A DNA stretch of 64,000 bases from Azospirillum baldaniorum. GTDB taxonomy: Bacteria; Pseudomonadota; Alphaproteobacteria; Azospirillales; Azospirillaceae. A program made the translations under genes and the position numbers. The number at the start of each line of letters is the position of its first letter. Within the stretch, counting starts at the first letter, position 1. The DNA lies in assembly GCF_003119195.2 (NCBI RefSeq), contig NZ_CP022253.1:1807001-1871000 (forward strand). The letters run 5' to 3'. This document shows positions 28,968 to 37,853 of the stretch, piece after piece. The notes beneath the pieces are model-generated. The model saw only the letters and a program-made list of their open reading frames with translations, did not search any database and was not told the DNA's origin.

Positions 28968-30578
28968 ATGTTTTTCGGCCCGCTGCCCCTGCGGGAGCTG
29001 GAGGGCGCCATCCTGGCGCATTCGGTCCGCCGCGGCTCCGTCAGCTTCAAGAAGGGCCGCGTCCTCAGCGCCGAGGACGTGACCGCGCTGCGCGACGCCG
29101 GCCTCACCACGGTGACCGTCGCCAAGCCCGGCCCTGACGATGTGGGCGAGGACGCAGCGGCGGCCCGCATCGCCGCCGCCCTGAAGGGGCAGGAGATCAC
29201 CGTCGGCGCCGCCTTCACCGGCCGCGTCAACCTGTTCGCGGAATCGCGCGGCCTGTTCGTTCCGGATGTCGAACGGATCAACGCGCTGAACCTCATCGAC
29301 GAAAGCGTAACGGTCGCCACCCTGCCCGCCTTCGCGCCGGTCGAGCCCGGCCAGATGGTCGCTACGGTCAAGATCATCCCCTTCGCCGCCCCCCGCGGCG
29401 CCGTGGAGGGGGCGGAGGTCGAGGCGTCCGCCGGGATGCCGGCGCTGCGCGTCGCCCCCTTCCGTCCGCTGACCGCCGCGCTGATCCAGACCCGCCTGCC
29501 CGGCGTGAAGGACAGCGTCCTCGACAAGACCGTGGCCGTGACGCGGCAACGTCTGGAGGCGATGGGCGGACGGCTGGTCCGCGATTCGCGCTGCTACCAC
29601 GGCGAGGCGGCGCTGGCCGACGCCATCGCGGCGGCGGGACGCGTCGATCTGCTGCTGGTCGCCGGGGCCTCGGCCATCACCGACCGGCGCGACGTGCTGC
29701 CCGCGGGCATCGAGCGGGCGGGCGGCGTGATCGAGCATTTCGGCATGCCGGTCGACCCCGGCAATCTGCTGCTGATCGCGCATATCGGGGAGACGCCGGT
29801 GCTCGGCCTGCCCGGCTGCGCCCGGTCGCCCAAGCTGAACGGCTTCGATTGGGTGCTCCAGCGCATCGCCGCCAACATTCCAGTGACGCGGGCCGACGTG
29901 ATGCGGATGGGCGTCGGCGGCCTGCTGGCCGAGATTCCCAGCCGGCCCCTGCCCCGTTCCGGCACCGTCGCGGTGGAGCCGCCGCGCGCGCCGCGCATCG
30001 CCGCGCTGGTTCTGGCCGCCGGACGGTCGAGCCGGATGGGCGGCAGCAACAAGCTGCTCGCCGATGTCGGGGGTGAGCCTCTGGTCGTCCGCACGGTCGA
30101 AGCGGTGCTGGCCTCGCAGGCCAAGCCGGTGGTGGTGGTGACCGGCCACATGGCGGAGGCGGTGTCCGCCCCGCTGGCCGGGCGGCCGCTGACCATCGTC
30201 CACAACCCGTCCTTCGCCGACGGGCTCAGCGCTTCGCTGCGCGCCGGGCTGGCCGCCCTGCCGGCGGATGTCGACGGGGTGGTGGTGTGCCTCGGCGACA
30301 TGCCACGGGTCACGCCGCAGGCCATCGACCGGCTGATCGCCGCCTACGGCCCGCTGGAGGGCCGGACCGTCTGCGTCCCGACCGTCCATGGCAAGCGCGG
30401 CAACCCGGTCCTGTGGGACCGCGGCTTCTTCGCGGAGATGGCGAAGCTCTCCGGCGACGCCGGGGCCAAGGCCCTGCTGGCCACCCACGCCGATCAGGTC
30501 GTCGAGGTGCCGGTGGAGGACGGCGGCATCCTCTACGACGTGGACACGCCGGAACTGCTGGCGGAGCTTCGCGGGTAA
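28968..30578 (+). CDS. Fused molybdopterin-binding / MocA-like nucleotidyltransferase protein
   Basis: 536 residues, two enzymes in one. Residues about 1-330 form a MoeA/MogA-like molybdopterin-binding domain (LLVAGASAITDRRDVLPAGIERAG, MPVDPGNLL, VLGLPGCARSPKLNGFDW). From about 345 follows an NTP-transferase domain, IAALVLAAGRSSRMGGSNKLLADVGG, with the MobA-type LAAGxSxRMG-xK motif, as in MocA, which makes molybdopterin cytosine dinucleotide, the cofactor form used by CoxL-type enzymes. The final position in the cluster fits cofactor supply. Fusions of this design are known in alphaproteobacteria. Whether the first half still inserts molybdenum is not certain. Confidence 0.88.
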   Translation: MFFGPLPLRELEGAILAHSVRRGSVSFKKGRVLSAEDVTALRDAGLTTVTVAKPGPDDVGEDAAAARIAAALKGQEITVGAAFTGRVNLFAESRGLFVPDVERINALNLIDESVTVATLPAFAPVEPGQMVATVKIIPFAAPRGAVEGAEVEASAGMPALRVAPFRPLTAALIQTRLPGVKDSVLDKTVAVTRQRLEAMGGRLVRDSRCYHGEAALADAIAAAGRVDLLLVAGASAITDRRDVLPAGIERAGGVIEHFGMPVDPGNLLLIAHIGETPVLGLPGCARSPKLNGFDWVLQRIAANIPVTRADVMRMGVGGLLAEIPSRPLPRSGTVAVEPPRAPRIAALVLAAGRSSRMGGSNKLLADVGGEPLVVRTVEAVLASQAKPVVVVTGHMAEAVSAPLAGRPLTIVHNPSFADGLSASLRAGLAALPADVDGVVVCLGDMPRVTPQAIDRLIAAYGPLEGRTVCVPTVHGKRGNPVLWDRGFFAEMAKLSGDAGAKALLATHADQVVEVPVEDGGILYDVDTPELLAELRG

Positions 30579-30581
30579 AGC

Positions 30582-31295
30582 TCAGACCGCCCGTTCGATC
30601 ACCAGATCCAGCCAGCGGCGGGAGATCGTCCGAGCGACCGTCTCGGCGGCGGGCAGGTGCCGCTCCAGCGCGGCGTCCAGCCCGTCGAGGACGGCCCGGT
30701 TGCGCTCCCGCGAGTCGACGCCGAACTTCTCCGCCCAGCCGCGGACGATGGCGGCGTCGGCCTCCGGGTGGAACTGGAAGGCGTAGAGGCTGCGGCCGAG
30801 CCGGAAGGCCTGACGCATGCAGGCTTCGCTCCAGGCCAACGGGACGGCACCTTCGGGAAATTCGAAGGTGTCGTAGTGCCACTGCACCATGTGCAGCTCC
30901 GGCGCCAGCCCGCCGAGCAGCGGATCGTCCGAAGCGGCATTGAACAGCCGGATCGCGCCCACGCCGATCTCCGCCACCGAATGGCGGTAGACGCGGGCAC
31001 CGAAGGCGCGGGCGGCCAACTGCGCGCCCAGGCAGATGCCCATCACCGGGCGCTCCTCCGCCGCGAAGGCGCGGATCAGGTCCATGACCTGTGGAAAGTG
31101 CGGCCCCTGCGCGTCGTTCCAGGCGTCCTGCGGGCCGCCGAGGACCAGCAGCCCGTGATAGCCCTCCGGCGTGGCGGGCAGCGCCTCCCCCTCGTCCGCG
31201 GCGACGGTGACCAGCGTCGCGCCGAACTCGGTCAGCGCGTCCCCAACAAGTCCGGCGGGGGCGTTTCGGTTGTTCTGAACGACCAGGATGCGCAT
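30582..31295 (-). CDS. Class I glutamine amidotransferase (GuaA-type domain protein)
   Basis: 237 residues. The nucleophile Cys lies in MGICLGAQLAAR, the triad His-Glu in YAFQFHPEADAAI. The arrangement is that of stand-alone GMP-synthase-like amidotransferases, several of which hydrolyse gamma-glutamyl conjugates or have no known partner. It converges with the molybdopterin fusion gene, with only three bases between the stops. The ATG at 31295 (MRILVVQNN) is the natural family start. Specific substrate unknown. Confidence 0.88.
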   Translation of the reverse strand: MRILVVQNNRNAPAGLVGDALTEFGATLVTVAADEGEALPATPEGYHGLLVLGGPQDAWNDAQGPHFPQVMDLIRAFAAEERPVMGICLGAQLAARAFGARVYRHSVAEIGVGAIRLFNAASDDPLLGGLAPELHMVQWHYDTFEFPEGAVPLAWSEACMRQAFRLGRSLYAFQFHPEADAAIVRGWAEKFGVDSRERNRAVLDGLDAALERHLPAAETVARTISRRWLDLVIERAV

Positions 31296-31450
31296 GGAGG
31301 GGCCACGTCGGTGAAAGCGGATGCCCCGTTCATGAGCGGCGGAAGCGGCGAAATCAAGCGGTGCAAGGCGGCTATGCGCCGCGCCGCGGGACGGCGTACA
31401 GTGCGATGACGCGAAGGAAGCCTTTCAACTTCCCCAGGGAGACGAGATCG

Positions 31451-32986
31451 ATGCTGACCCGGATTCGCACGTTGGCGGGGGCCGCCGCCCTTGCCGGCAC
31501 TCTGCTGGTCCCCGCGACCCTGCTGTTCCCGACCTCCGCCGCCGCGCAGAACGGCACGGTGACCTTCCTGCACTTCAACGACATCTACGAAATTTCCCCG
31601 GTGAAGGGCCGCGGCGGCTTCGCCCCCCTGATGACGGTGCTGAAGACGGAGCGGGAACGCAGCGCCGGAACGCTGACGACGGTGGGCGGCGATTTCCTGT
31701 CCCCCTCCCTGCTCTCCGGGACGACGCGGGGCGCGCAGATGCCCGACCTGTTCAACGCCATGGGCGTGGACGTCGTCGGTTTCGGGAATCACGAGTTCGA
31801 CTTCGGCACGGAGGTGCTGAAGGCCCGCATCGCCGAATCGAAGTTCCCCTGGGTCGGCACCAACATCGCCGGACCGGACGGCCAACCGTTTCCCGGTTCG
31901 GTCGCCACCTGGACGAAGACGGTCGGCGACGTCAAGGTCGGCTTCCTCGGCGTCCTGACGCCGGAGACCGCGCATCTGTCCAGCGGCGGGGCGGAGGCCA
32001 CCTTCACCAACGTGCAGGCCGCCGCGGCCCTGGCGGTGAAGGCGCTGCGCGACGCGGGGGCGAACATCGTCGTGGCGCTGACCCACCAGACCATCACGGA
32101 GGACCGTGAACTGGCCATCAAGGTGAAGGGCATCGACCTCGTGCTGGGCGGCCACGACCACGACCCGATCAGCTTCTACGAGGGATCGACCCTGATCCTG
32201 AAGGCCGGGGCGGACGGTCATTATCTTGGCGTCATCGATCTGGCGGTCAGCACCAAAGCCACGGACAAGGGACCGGCCACCACCGTCACGCCCGCCAGCT
32301 GGCGTTTCGTCACCACCGCCGGGGTGGCCCCGGACGCCGAGGTCGGGGCCTTGGTCAAGCGCTACATCGACCAGCTCGACGCCACGCTGGCCGGGGTGAT
32401 CGGGCGGACGGAAACCGACCTGGACAGCCGCAAGGACGTCGTCCGTTCGCAGGAGACGACGATGGGCAACCTGATCGCCGACGCGCTGCGCGACGGGCTG
32501 AAGGCCGATGTCGCCATCACCAACGGCGGCGGCATCCGCGCCGACACGCTGCACCCGGCGGGCAGTTCGTTGACCCGCAAGGACATCTTCGCGGAGATGC
32601 CCTTCGGCAATGTCGCCGTGCTGACGCTGCTGTCCGGCGCCGACGTGCTGGCCGCGCTGGAGCATGGCGTGTCGAAGGTGGAGGACAAGGCCGGGCGCTT
32701 CCCCCAGGTGTCGGGCCTGACCTTCACCTATGACCCGAAACTGCCGTCGGGCACACGCGTGACCGGCGTGACGGTGAACGGCCAGCCGCTCGACCCCGCC
32801 CGGACCTACCGCGTGGCGACCAACGACTACATGCTGAAGGGCGGCGACGGCTACGCCGCGCTGACCCGCGGTCGGACGGTGGTGGACGCCTCCGGCGCCG
32901 TGCTGATGGCGACGATGGTCATGGATTACGTGGAGACGAAGAAGACGGTCGCCCCGAAGGTCGAAGGCCGCATCGTCGCGAAGTGA
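31451..32986 (+). CDS. Periplasmic 5'-nucleotidase / 2',3'-cyclic phosphodiesterase family
   Basis: 511 residues of the UshA/CpdB-like family. A signal peptide with ALAGTLLVPATLLF and AAAQ precedes the metallophosphatase domain: VTFLHFNDIYEI, TVGGDFLSP, GFGNHEFDFG, VALTHQT and LGGHDHDP are the metal-binding motifs in order. The C-terminal 5'-nucleotidase domain is present with ITNGGGIRADT and NDYMLKGGDGY. It would release phosphate and nucleoside from extracellular nucleotides. ATG at 31451 follows GGGAGACGAG. It is divergent from the amidotransferase gene and converges with the phasin gene. Confidence 0.92.
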   Translation: MLTRIRTLAGAAALAGTLLVPATLLFPTSAAAQNGTVTFLHFNDIYEISPVKGRGGFAPLMTVLKTERERSAGTLTTVGGDFLSPSLLSGTTRGAQMPDLFNAMGVDVVGFGNHEFDFGTEVLKARIAESKFPWVGTNIAGPDGQPFPGSVATWTKTVGDVKVGFLGVLTPETAHLSSGGAEATFTNVQAAAALAVKALRDAGANIVVALTHQTITEDRELAIKVKGIDLVLGGHDHDPISFYEGSTLILKAGADGHYLGVIDLAVSTKATDKGPATTVTPASWRFVTTAGVAPDAEVGALVKRYIDQLDATLAGVIGRTETDLDSRKDVVRSQETTMGNLIADALRDGLKADVAITNGGGIRADTLHPAGSSLTRKDIFAEMPFGNVAVLTLLSGADVLAALEHGVSKVEDKAGRFPQVSGLTFTYDPKLPSGTRVTGVTVNGQPLDPARTYRVATNDYMLKGGDGYAALTRGRTVVDASGAVLMATMVMDYVETKKTVAPKVEGRIVAK

Positions 32987-32999
32987 CCGGAGCGCGCGC

Positions 33000-33036
33000 A
33001 AAAAAGAACGCCCCTGGACCGGCTGGTCCGGGGGCG
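33000..33036 (-). terminator. Intrinsic terminator of the phasin gene
   Basis: A 12-bp stem (33009-33020 with 33025-33036, arm CGCCCCTGGACC with one T-G wobble) and 4-base loop. On the minus strand it is followed by TTCTTTTTTGC. It ends the phasin transcript just before the convergent 5'-nucleotidase gene. Confidence 0.88.
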
Positions 33037-33065
33037 CAAGGCCAGGATGGATCGTTGGTGAAGCG

Positions 33066-33632
33066 TCAGGCGCTGCGGCGCACGTGGCGCGCGGCCCCTT
33101 CGGCCCGCGCGTTCAGTCGCCGCACCGCGTCGTTCGCGGTTTTCGCCGACAGCTCCGACACCTTGACGCTGCGATTCAGCAGAAGTTCCATCTCGTCTTT
33201 GACCATGCTGCTCTGCGCGGCGTAGAGGTCCTGGACCGACCGGCTGCGCATCATCGCATTGATGCCTTCGGCGTTGCGGGCCATGGCCTCCTGGGCGAAG
33301 CCCATCCATTCGCGCATGATGGACTGCATCCCGTCCATCAGCACGGACCCGCACTGCGTCATGACGTCCATGTTCTCGCGGGCTTGCTGGGCGACCTCGC
33401 CTTGGGCTTGTGCGGACAGGCCCATCATGCGGTTGAGTTGATCGGTGGTCTGGCCAGCGACTTGGCCAGCCACCTGGGTCGCCTTTCCCATCATGTCGCT
33501 GGCCGTATCGGCGCCGCGCTGGGTCGTTTCCGCGGCGGTTTCCGCCATGCGGCGGGTGGTGTCCTCGGCAACATTCCGGCCTTTGGCGGCGGTGTCGCGC
33601 GCGATGGTCTGCGCGTCCTTCTCTGAAGCCAT
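33066..33632 (-). CDS. Phasin family protein
   Basis: 188 residues, all helical and rich in Ala, Gln and Met. The phasin_2-like core is seen in LNRMMGLSAQAQGEVAQQA, VLMDGMQSIMREWMGFAQEAM and DLYAAQSSMVKDEMELLLNRS. Phasins coat polyhydroxyalkanoate granules and affect their size and number. An N-terminal segment with repeated Thr-Ala-Ala heptads (about residues 10-65) precedes the core. The ATG at 33632 follows a good AGGAG site; the longer frame upstream is promoter sequence. A U-tract terminator follows. A 7-bp inverted repeat lies upstream. Confidence 0.88.
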   Translation of the reverse strand: MASEKDAQTIARDTAAKGRNVAEDTTRRMAETAAETTQRGADTASDMMGKATQVAGQVAGQTTDQLNRMMGLSAQAQGEVAQQARENMDVMTQCGSVLMDGMQSIMREWMGFAQEAMARNAEGINAMMRSRSVQDLYAAQSSMVKDEMELLLNRSVKVSELSAKTANDAVRRLNARAEGAARHVRRSA

Positions 33633-33997
33633 CTGCCTTGCTCCTGGTTTCGTTCCGTCCGAATCGGACGCTCCCCCCATTTTTCTTGAGTGTCGCGATT
33701 TTTGTGCAGTGCGACACAAGCAACCATATACCATGGTGGCGAAGAATAGTTCCACAACTCTAAAAACTAACCTTACCTACTTTTTTGCGGATACAGAGAA
33801 GTCTCCACCATGATTTATTGCATTGAGTTTTGCATCAAATTTCATGGAGTGTTTTAATTGATCCAAAGAAAATCACCAAGCGGCACCACAAGTGAGATGC
33901 GGATGGCCGGAGCACACCCCAAATTCTGAGGTAAGAAATCCTGAGCCGGCGCGCTGCCCGTCCTGGTCCGGCACCGGCCCACCCGCGGAGGATGCCC
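33633..33997. other. AT-rich divergent intergenic region, phasin / alanine dehydrogenase
   Basis: 365 bases between the two starts, far richer in A and T than its surroundings between about 33720 and 33900. It contains an inverted repeat GTGTCGC (33690-33696) with GCGACAC (33711-33717) in the phasin leader, and two TTGCAT steps near 33815-33830. It should hold both promoters. Short open frames in it lack ribosome sites. Confidence 0.6.
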
Positions 33998-35116
33998 ATG
34001 CTCATCGGCGTGCCGACGGAAATCAAAAACCATGAGTACCGCGTCGGGCTGACCCCGGCCTCGGTTCGTGAACTGACGCATCACGGGCACAGCGTGCTGG
34101 TGCAGGCGGGAGCCGGCGCCGCCATTGGGCTGGACGACGAGCACTATGAAGCCGCCGGGGCGGAGATCGTGCCGGACGCCGCAACCGTCTTCGCCCGCGC
34201 GGAGATGGTGGTGAAGGTGAAGGAGCCCCAGCCGCAGGAATGCGCGATGCTGCGCCGGGGGCAGATCCTGTTCACCTATCTGCACCTCGCTCCCGACCCG
34301 AAGCAGACCAAGCTGTTGCTGGACTCCGGCGCCGTCGCCATCGCCTACGAGACGGTGACGGATTCCCGCGGCGGCCTGCCGCTCCTGGCGCCGATGAGCG
34401 AGGTGGCCGGCCGCATGTCGGTCCAGGCCGGCGCCCATTGCCTGGAGAAGGCGCAGGGCGGGCGCGGCGTCCTGCTCGGCGGCGTGCCCGGCGTTCCGGC
34501 GGCCAAGGTGGTGGTGCTGGGCGGCGGCGTGGTCGGCACCAACGCCGCCCGCATGGCCATGGGGCTGGAGGCGAAGGTGATCGTCATCGACAAATCCCTG
34601 CCCCGCCTGAAGGAGTTGGATCTGCAGTTCGGCGCGAAGCTTCAGACGCTCTATTCGACGGTCGACACGATCGAGGAGCATGTGCTCGACGCCGACCTCG
34701 TCATCGGTGCGGTCCTCGTGCCGGGGGCCGAGGCGCCGAAGCTGGTGACCAGGGCGATGGTGGAGCGGATGCGGCGGGGTGCCGTGGTGGTGGACGTCGC
34801 CATCGACCAAGGCGGCTGCTTCGAGACCTCGCACCCGACCACCCACGCCGAGCCGACCTATCTGGTGGACGGGGTGGTCCATTACTGCGTCGCCAACATG
34901 CCGGGGGCGGTCGCGCGCACCTCGACCTTCGCGTTGAACAACGCCACCCTGCCCTTCACGCTGGCGCTCGCCGACCGGGGCTACCGCGCGGCGCTGGCGC
35001 GCGACCCGCACCTGCGGGCGGGGCTGAACATCCACGCCGGGGCGGTCACCTGCAAGGCGGTGGCCGATGCCCAGGGGCTGGGTTACCAGCCGGCGGAGGA
35101 AGCGCTGCGGCTTTGA
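33998..35116 (+). CDS. ald: Alanine dehydrogenase
   Basis: 372 residues. NAD-dependent enzyme interconverting L-alanine and pyruvate plus ammonia. The family pattern is complete: [24 protein letters not shown] with [41 protein letters not shown] (quoted in pieces [14 protein letters not shown] and VVLGGGVVG, the nucleotide-binding loop), and [19 protein letters not shown], which carries the substrate-site residues. Of two ATGs six bases apart I take 33998, since GGAGG then sits six bases upstream; the first, at 33992, directly abuts it. No Lrp-type regulator gene is next to it. Confidence 0.95.
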   Translation: MLIGVPTEIKNHEYRVGLTPASVRELTHHGHSVLVQAGAGAAIGLDDEHYEAAGAEIVPDAATVFARAEMVVKVKEPQPQECAMLRRGQILFTYLHLAPDPKQTKLLLDSGAVAIAYETVTDSRGGLPLLAPMSEVAGRMSVQAGAHCLEKAQGGRGVLLGGVPGVPAAKVVVLGGGVVGTNAARMAMGLEAKVIVIDKSLPRLKELDLQFGAKLQTLYSTVDTIEEHVLDADLVIGAVLVPGAEAPKLVTRAMVERMRRGAVVVDVAIDQGGCFETSHPTTHAEPTYLVDGVVHYCVANMPGAVARTSTFALNNATLPFTLALADRGYRAALARDPHLRAGLNIHAGAVTCKAVADAQGLGYQPAEEALRL

Positions 35117-35167
35117 ATGCCGTTCCCGGAGGGGGCGACCGCGATCGCCCCCTTCGAAAGCGGGCAC

Positions 35168-35845
35168 TCAGGCCGACCGGAGCCGTGAGAAGCGGAAATC
35201 GCAGTGGCTGGCGCCGCCGGCCAGGGTTTGCGTTCTTTCCAGATGGATGCCGCGTGTCGCGTAGGCGTCGAAATCAAGACCGCAGATGTTCGGCAGAAGG
35301 TCCTTGTCACCATGGCGGGCCGCGAATTTGCAGAAACCGCAGGCTTTGTAGTTGATGCCGAACTCGAAACGATCTCCTGGACCCGGCTCGACGAAGTCGT
35401 AGACGAAATCTTCGGGAAACTGCTCCTGATGGCTTTTCTCCGCCTGTTCACGGAGAAACGCCTGATTCTCCGGTGACATGAATTGACGCCCCGCGGCGAG
35501 GCGTTCCGCTTCGGGCACGGTGAGCAGCTGGGCCTTGTAGGTGTCCCGCTCGATGTCGCCGATCACGGACAGCGGCACGCCGTGCCGCCGGAGCACCCGG
35601 CTGATCGCCATGAAGCCGAGGAGACGCATGAAGAAGTCGCTCATGCGACTCTCCGCGCCCCCGACATAGGGCATTTGCGTGAGCACGATGGCGAACTCGT
35701 CCATCACCTCCCGCTTGATTCCATCAATGCTGGAGGGATGAACGTGCTCGCCCAACATCGCTTCGGCAAGGTCGAGGCGATGGCGCATGGCGGCCTCCAT
35801 CGCGCCGCGATGATCCTCATAAAATGGATGGACCGTCTCAACCAT
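35168..35845 (-). CDS. L-2-amino-thiazoline-4-carboxylic acid hydrolase family protein
   Basis: 225 residues. The C-terminal pattern [24 protein letters not shown] followed by [21 protein letters not shown] (pieces: [37 protein letters not shown]) with its conserved Cys and His matches the ATC hydrolase family, whose founding member opens the thiazoline ring of ATC to N-carbamoyl-L-cysteine in Pseudomonas. Many members have no proven substrate. The ATG at 35845 follows GGGAGCG by seven bases. It starts 39 bases after livM on the same strand and is thus the last gene of the Liv-type transporter operon, which suggests a transported, ring-shaped or amide substrate. Confidence 0.75.
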   Translation of the reverse strand: MVETVHPFYEDHRGAMEAAMRHRLDLAEAMLGEHVHPSSIDGIKREVMDEFAIVLTQMPYVGGAESRMSDFFMRLLGFMAISRVLRRHGVPLSVIGDIERDTYKAQLLTVPEAERLAAGRQFMSPENQAFLREQAEKSHQEQFPEDFVYDFVEPGPGDRFEFGINYKACGFCKFAARHGDKDLLPNICGLDFDAYATRGIHLERTQTLAGGASHCDFRFSRLRSA

Positions 35846-35884
35846 TCGGCGCTCCCAAATGAACAACGGCAATTTTCTTCTGAC

Positions 35885-36868
35885 TCACGGGCGTTTTCCG
35901 CCGAAGCGGGCGGCGATCTCTCCGACGATGCCGCGGCGGAACAGCAGCACGCAGGCGACGAAGATGACGCCGATCACCACCGGCACCGGCAGGTTGCTCG
36001 CCGCCAGATAATTCTCCAGCGTCACCACCAGCGCCGCCCCGACCACCGGGCCGAACAGCGTCCCGATGCCGCCCAGCAGGGTCATCAGCACCACCGCGCC
36101 GGACATCTGCCACTGCACATCGGTCAGGGTGGCGAGTTGGAAGACGATCGCCTTGGTGCCCCCGGCCAATCCGGCCAGCGTGGCGGACAGGACGAAGGCC
36201 ATCAGCTTGTAATGGTCGGTGCGGTAGCCGAGCGAGATGGCGCGCGGCTCGTTCTCGCGGATCGCTTTCAAGACTTGCCCGAAGGGCGAATGGACGGTGC
36301 GCCAGATCACCGCAAAGCCGAAGAGGAAGACCGCCAGCACCGTGTAGTACATCGCCATCGACTGGCTGAGGTCGATCACCCCGAACAGATGCCCGCGCGG
36401 TACCGCCTGGATGCCGTCCTCGCCGCCGGTGAACTTGAGCTGGAGCGCCATGAAGAAGACCATCTGCGACAGCGCCAGCGTGATCATGGCGAAGTAGATC
36501 CCCTGCCTGCGGATCGCCAGCGCACCGAAGGCCAGACCGAGCGTCGCGGCGAAGGCCGTTCCCAGCAGGATGCCGAGTTCCGGCGGCAGCCCCCAGACCT
36601 TCACCGTGTGGGCGGTGATGTAGGCCGCCCCGCCGAAGAAGGCGGCGTGGCCGAAGCTGAGCAGACCGGCAAAGCCGATCAGCAGGTTGAAGGCGCAGGC
36701 GAACAACGCGAAGCACAGCACCTTCATCACGAAGACGGGGTACAGCACGTAGGGCGCGGCGATCAGGACCAGCAGCAGCACGGCCAGGGCCAGCAGGCCC
36801 GGCATGGCCGGTCGTCCGGTGGCGGGGGCCGCGGTTTCGCGGCGGACGGCGTGGATTTCGGTCGCCAT
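35885..36868 (-). CDS. livM: Branched-chain amino acid-type ABC transporter permease LivM
   Basis: 327 residues with about ten membrane helices. The LivM pattern is visible: LLIGFAGLLSFGHAAFFGGAAY, AFGALAIRRQGIYFAMITLA, KAIRENEPRAISLGYRTDHYKL (the loop facing the ATPases) and AVVLMTLLGGIGTLFGPVVGA. It pairs with LivH as the membrane channel. Three bases separate it from the livH stop. The transported compound may differ from Leu/Ile/Val, as LivHMGFK-type systems handle amides, urea and aromatics as well. Confidence 0.92.
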   Translation of the reverse strand: MATEIHAVRRETAAPATGRPAMPGLLALAVLLLVLIAAPYVLYPVFVMKVLCFALFACAFNLLIGFAGLLSFGHAAFFGGAAYITAHTVKVWGLPPELGILLGTAFAATLGLAFGALAIRRQGIYFAMITLALSQMVFFMALQLKFTGGEDGIQAVPRGHLFGVIDLSQSMAMYYTVLAVFLFGFAVIWRTVHSPFGQVLKAIRENEPRAISLGYRTDHYKLMAFVLSATLAGLAGGTKAIVFQLATLTDVQWQMSGAVVLMTLLGGIGTLFGPVVGAALVVTLENYLAASNLPVPVVIGVIFVACVLLFRRGIVGEIAARFGGKRP

Positions 36869-36871
36869 GGG

Positions 36872-37759
36872 TCACCTCTCCCGCCCGAACAGGCCGGCGG
36901 GCTTGATCAACAGCACCACGGCCATGATGACGAAGACGACGATGTTGGACGCCTCCGGATAGAACACCTTCGTCAGACCTTCCAACAGGCCCAGACCATA
37001 TCCGGTCAGCACCGCCCCCAGAATCGACCCCATGCCGCCGATCACCACCACGGCGAAGACGACGATGATCAGGTTGGAGCCCATCAGCGGCGACACCTGA
37101 TAGATCGGGGCGGCCAGCACGCCGGCCACCCCGGCCAGTGCCACGCCGAACCCGTAGGTGGCCGTGATCATCAGCGGCACATTGATGCCGAAGGCCTGGA
37201 CCAGAACCGGATTCTCGGTGGCGGCGCGCAGGTAGGCGCCGAGCTTCGTCCGCTCGATGGCGTACCAGGTGGCGAGGCAGACGACCAGCGAGGCGACGAC
37301 GACCCAGCCGCGGTAGTTGGGCAGGAACATGAAGCCCAGATTCTGACCGCCGCGCAGCAGGTCGGGGATCGGGTAGGGCTGGCCCGACACGCCGTAGAAG
37401 TGGCGGAAGGCGCCCTCCACGATCAGCGCGAGGCCGAAGGTCAGCAACAGCCCGTAGAGATGGTCGAGCTTGTAGAGGCGGCTGAGCAGCGTCTTTTCCA
37501 GCACCACGCCGAAGGCGCCGACAACCAGCGGCGCCAGAAGCAGCGCCCACCAGTAGCCGATCCCCGCCGTGGTCAGCAGCAGCCACGCCACGAAGGCCCC
37601 CAGCATGTAGAGCGCGCCGTGGGCGAAGTTGATGACGTTGAGCATGCCGAAGATGACCGCCAGCCCGAGGCTGAGCAGCGCGTAGAAGGATCCGTTGATC
37701 AGCCCCAGCAGAAGCTGCCCGAACAGCGCCTGCGGCGGGATGCCGAAGATGGTGGACAT
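36872..37759 (-). CDS. livH: Branched-chain amino acid-type ABC transporter permease LivH
   Basis: 295 residues from the ATG at 37759 (MSTIFGIPPQALFGQ). The LivH motifs include LLLGLINGSFYALLSLGLAV, GMLNVINFAHGALYMLGAF, YLRAATENPVLVQAFGINV (ATPase-facing loop) and FAVVVIGGMGSILGAVLTGY. Extra N-terminal residues in the long frame fall in a hairpin-forming leader and are not counted. It follows livK after a 94-base gap with a strong stem-loop, and precedes livM by three bases. Confidence 0.92.
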   Translation of the reverse strand: MSTIFGIPPQALFGQLLLGLINGSFYALLSLGLAVIFGMLNVINFAHGALYMLGAFVAWLLLTTAGIGYWWALLLAPLVVGAFGVVLEKTLLSRLYKLDHLYGLLLTFGLALIVEGAFRHFYGVSGQPYPIPDLLRGGQNLGFMFLPNYRGWVVVASLVVCLATWYAIERTKLGAYLRAATENPVLVQAFGINVPLMITATYGFGVALAGVAGVLAAPIYQVSPLMGSNLIIVVFAVVVIGGMGSILGAVLTGYGLGLLEGLTKVFYPEASNIVVFVIMAVVLLIKPAGLFGRER

Positions 37760-37796
37760 TGTGGTTCGCCTCCGGCCGTTCTGCGCGGCGGGTGAC

Positions 37797-37845
37797 CGCC
37801 CCGGCGCCCGTCCCCGCACGCGGCGGCGGACGGAACGCCGGGGCG
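37797..37845 (-). terminator. Stem-loop attenuator between livK and livH
   Basis: Arms CGCCCCGGCG (37797-37806) and CGCCGGGGCG (37836-37845) are perfect over 10 bp, and the stem goes on inside with CCGTCC (37808-37813) and GGACGG (37828-37833). There is no U-tract. Lying just after the binding-protein gene, it probably protects its mRNA or reduces read-through into livH, as the hairpin after aapJ does. Confidence 0.6.
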
Positions 37846-37853
37846 GGCGGGGA

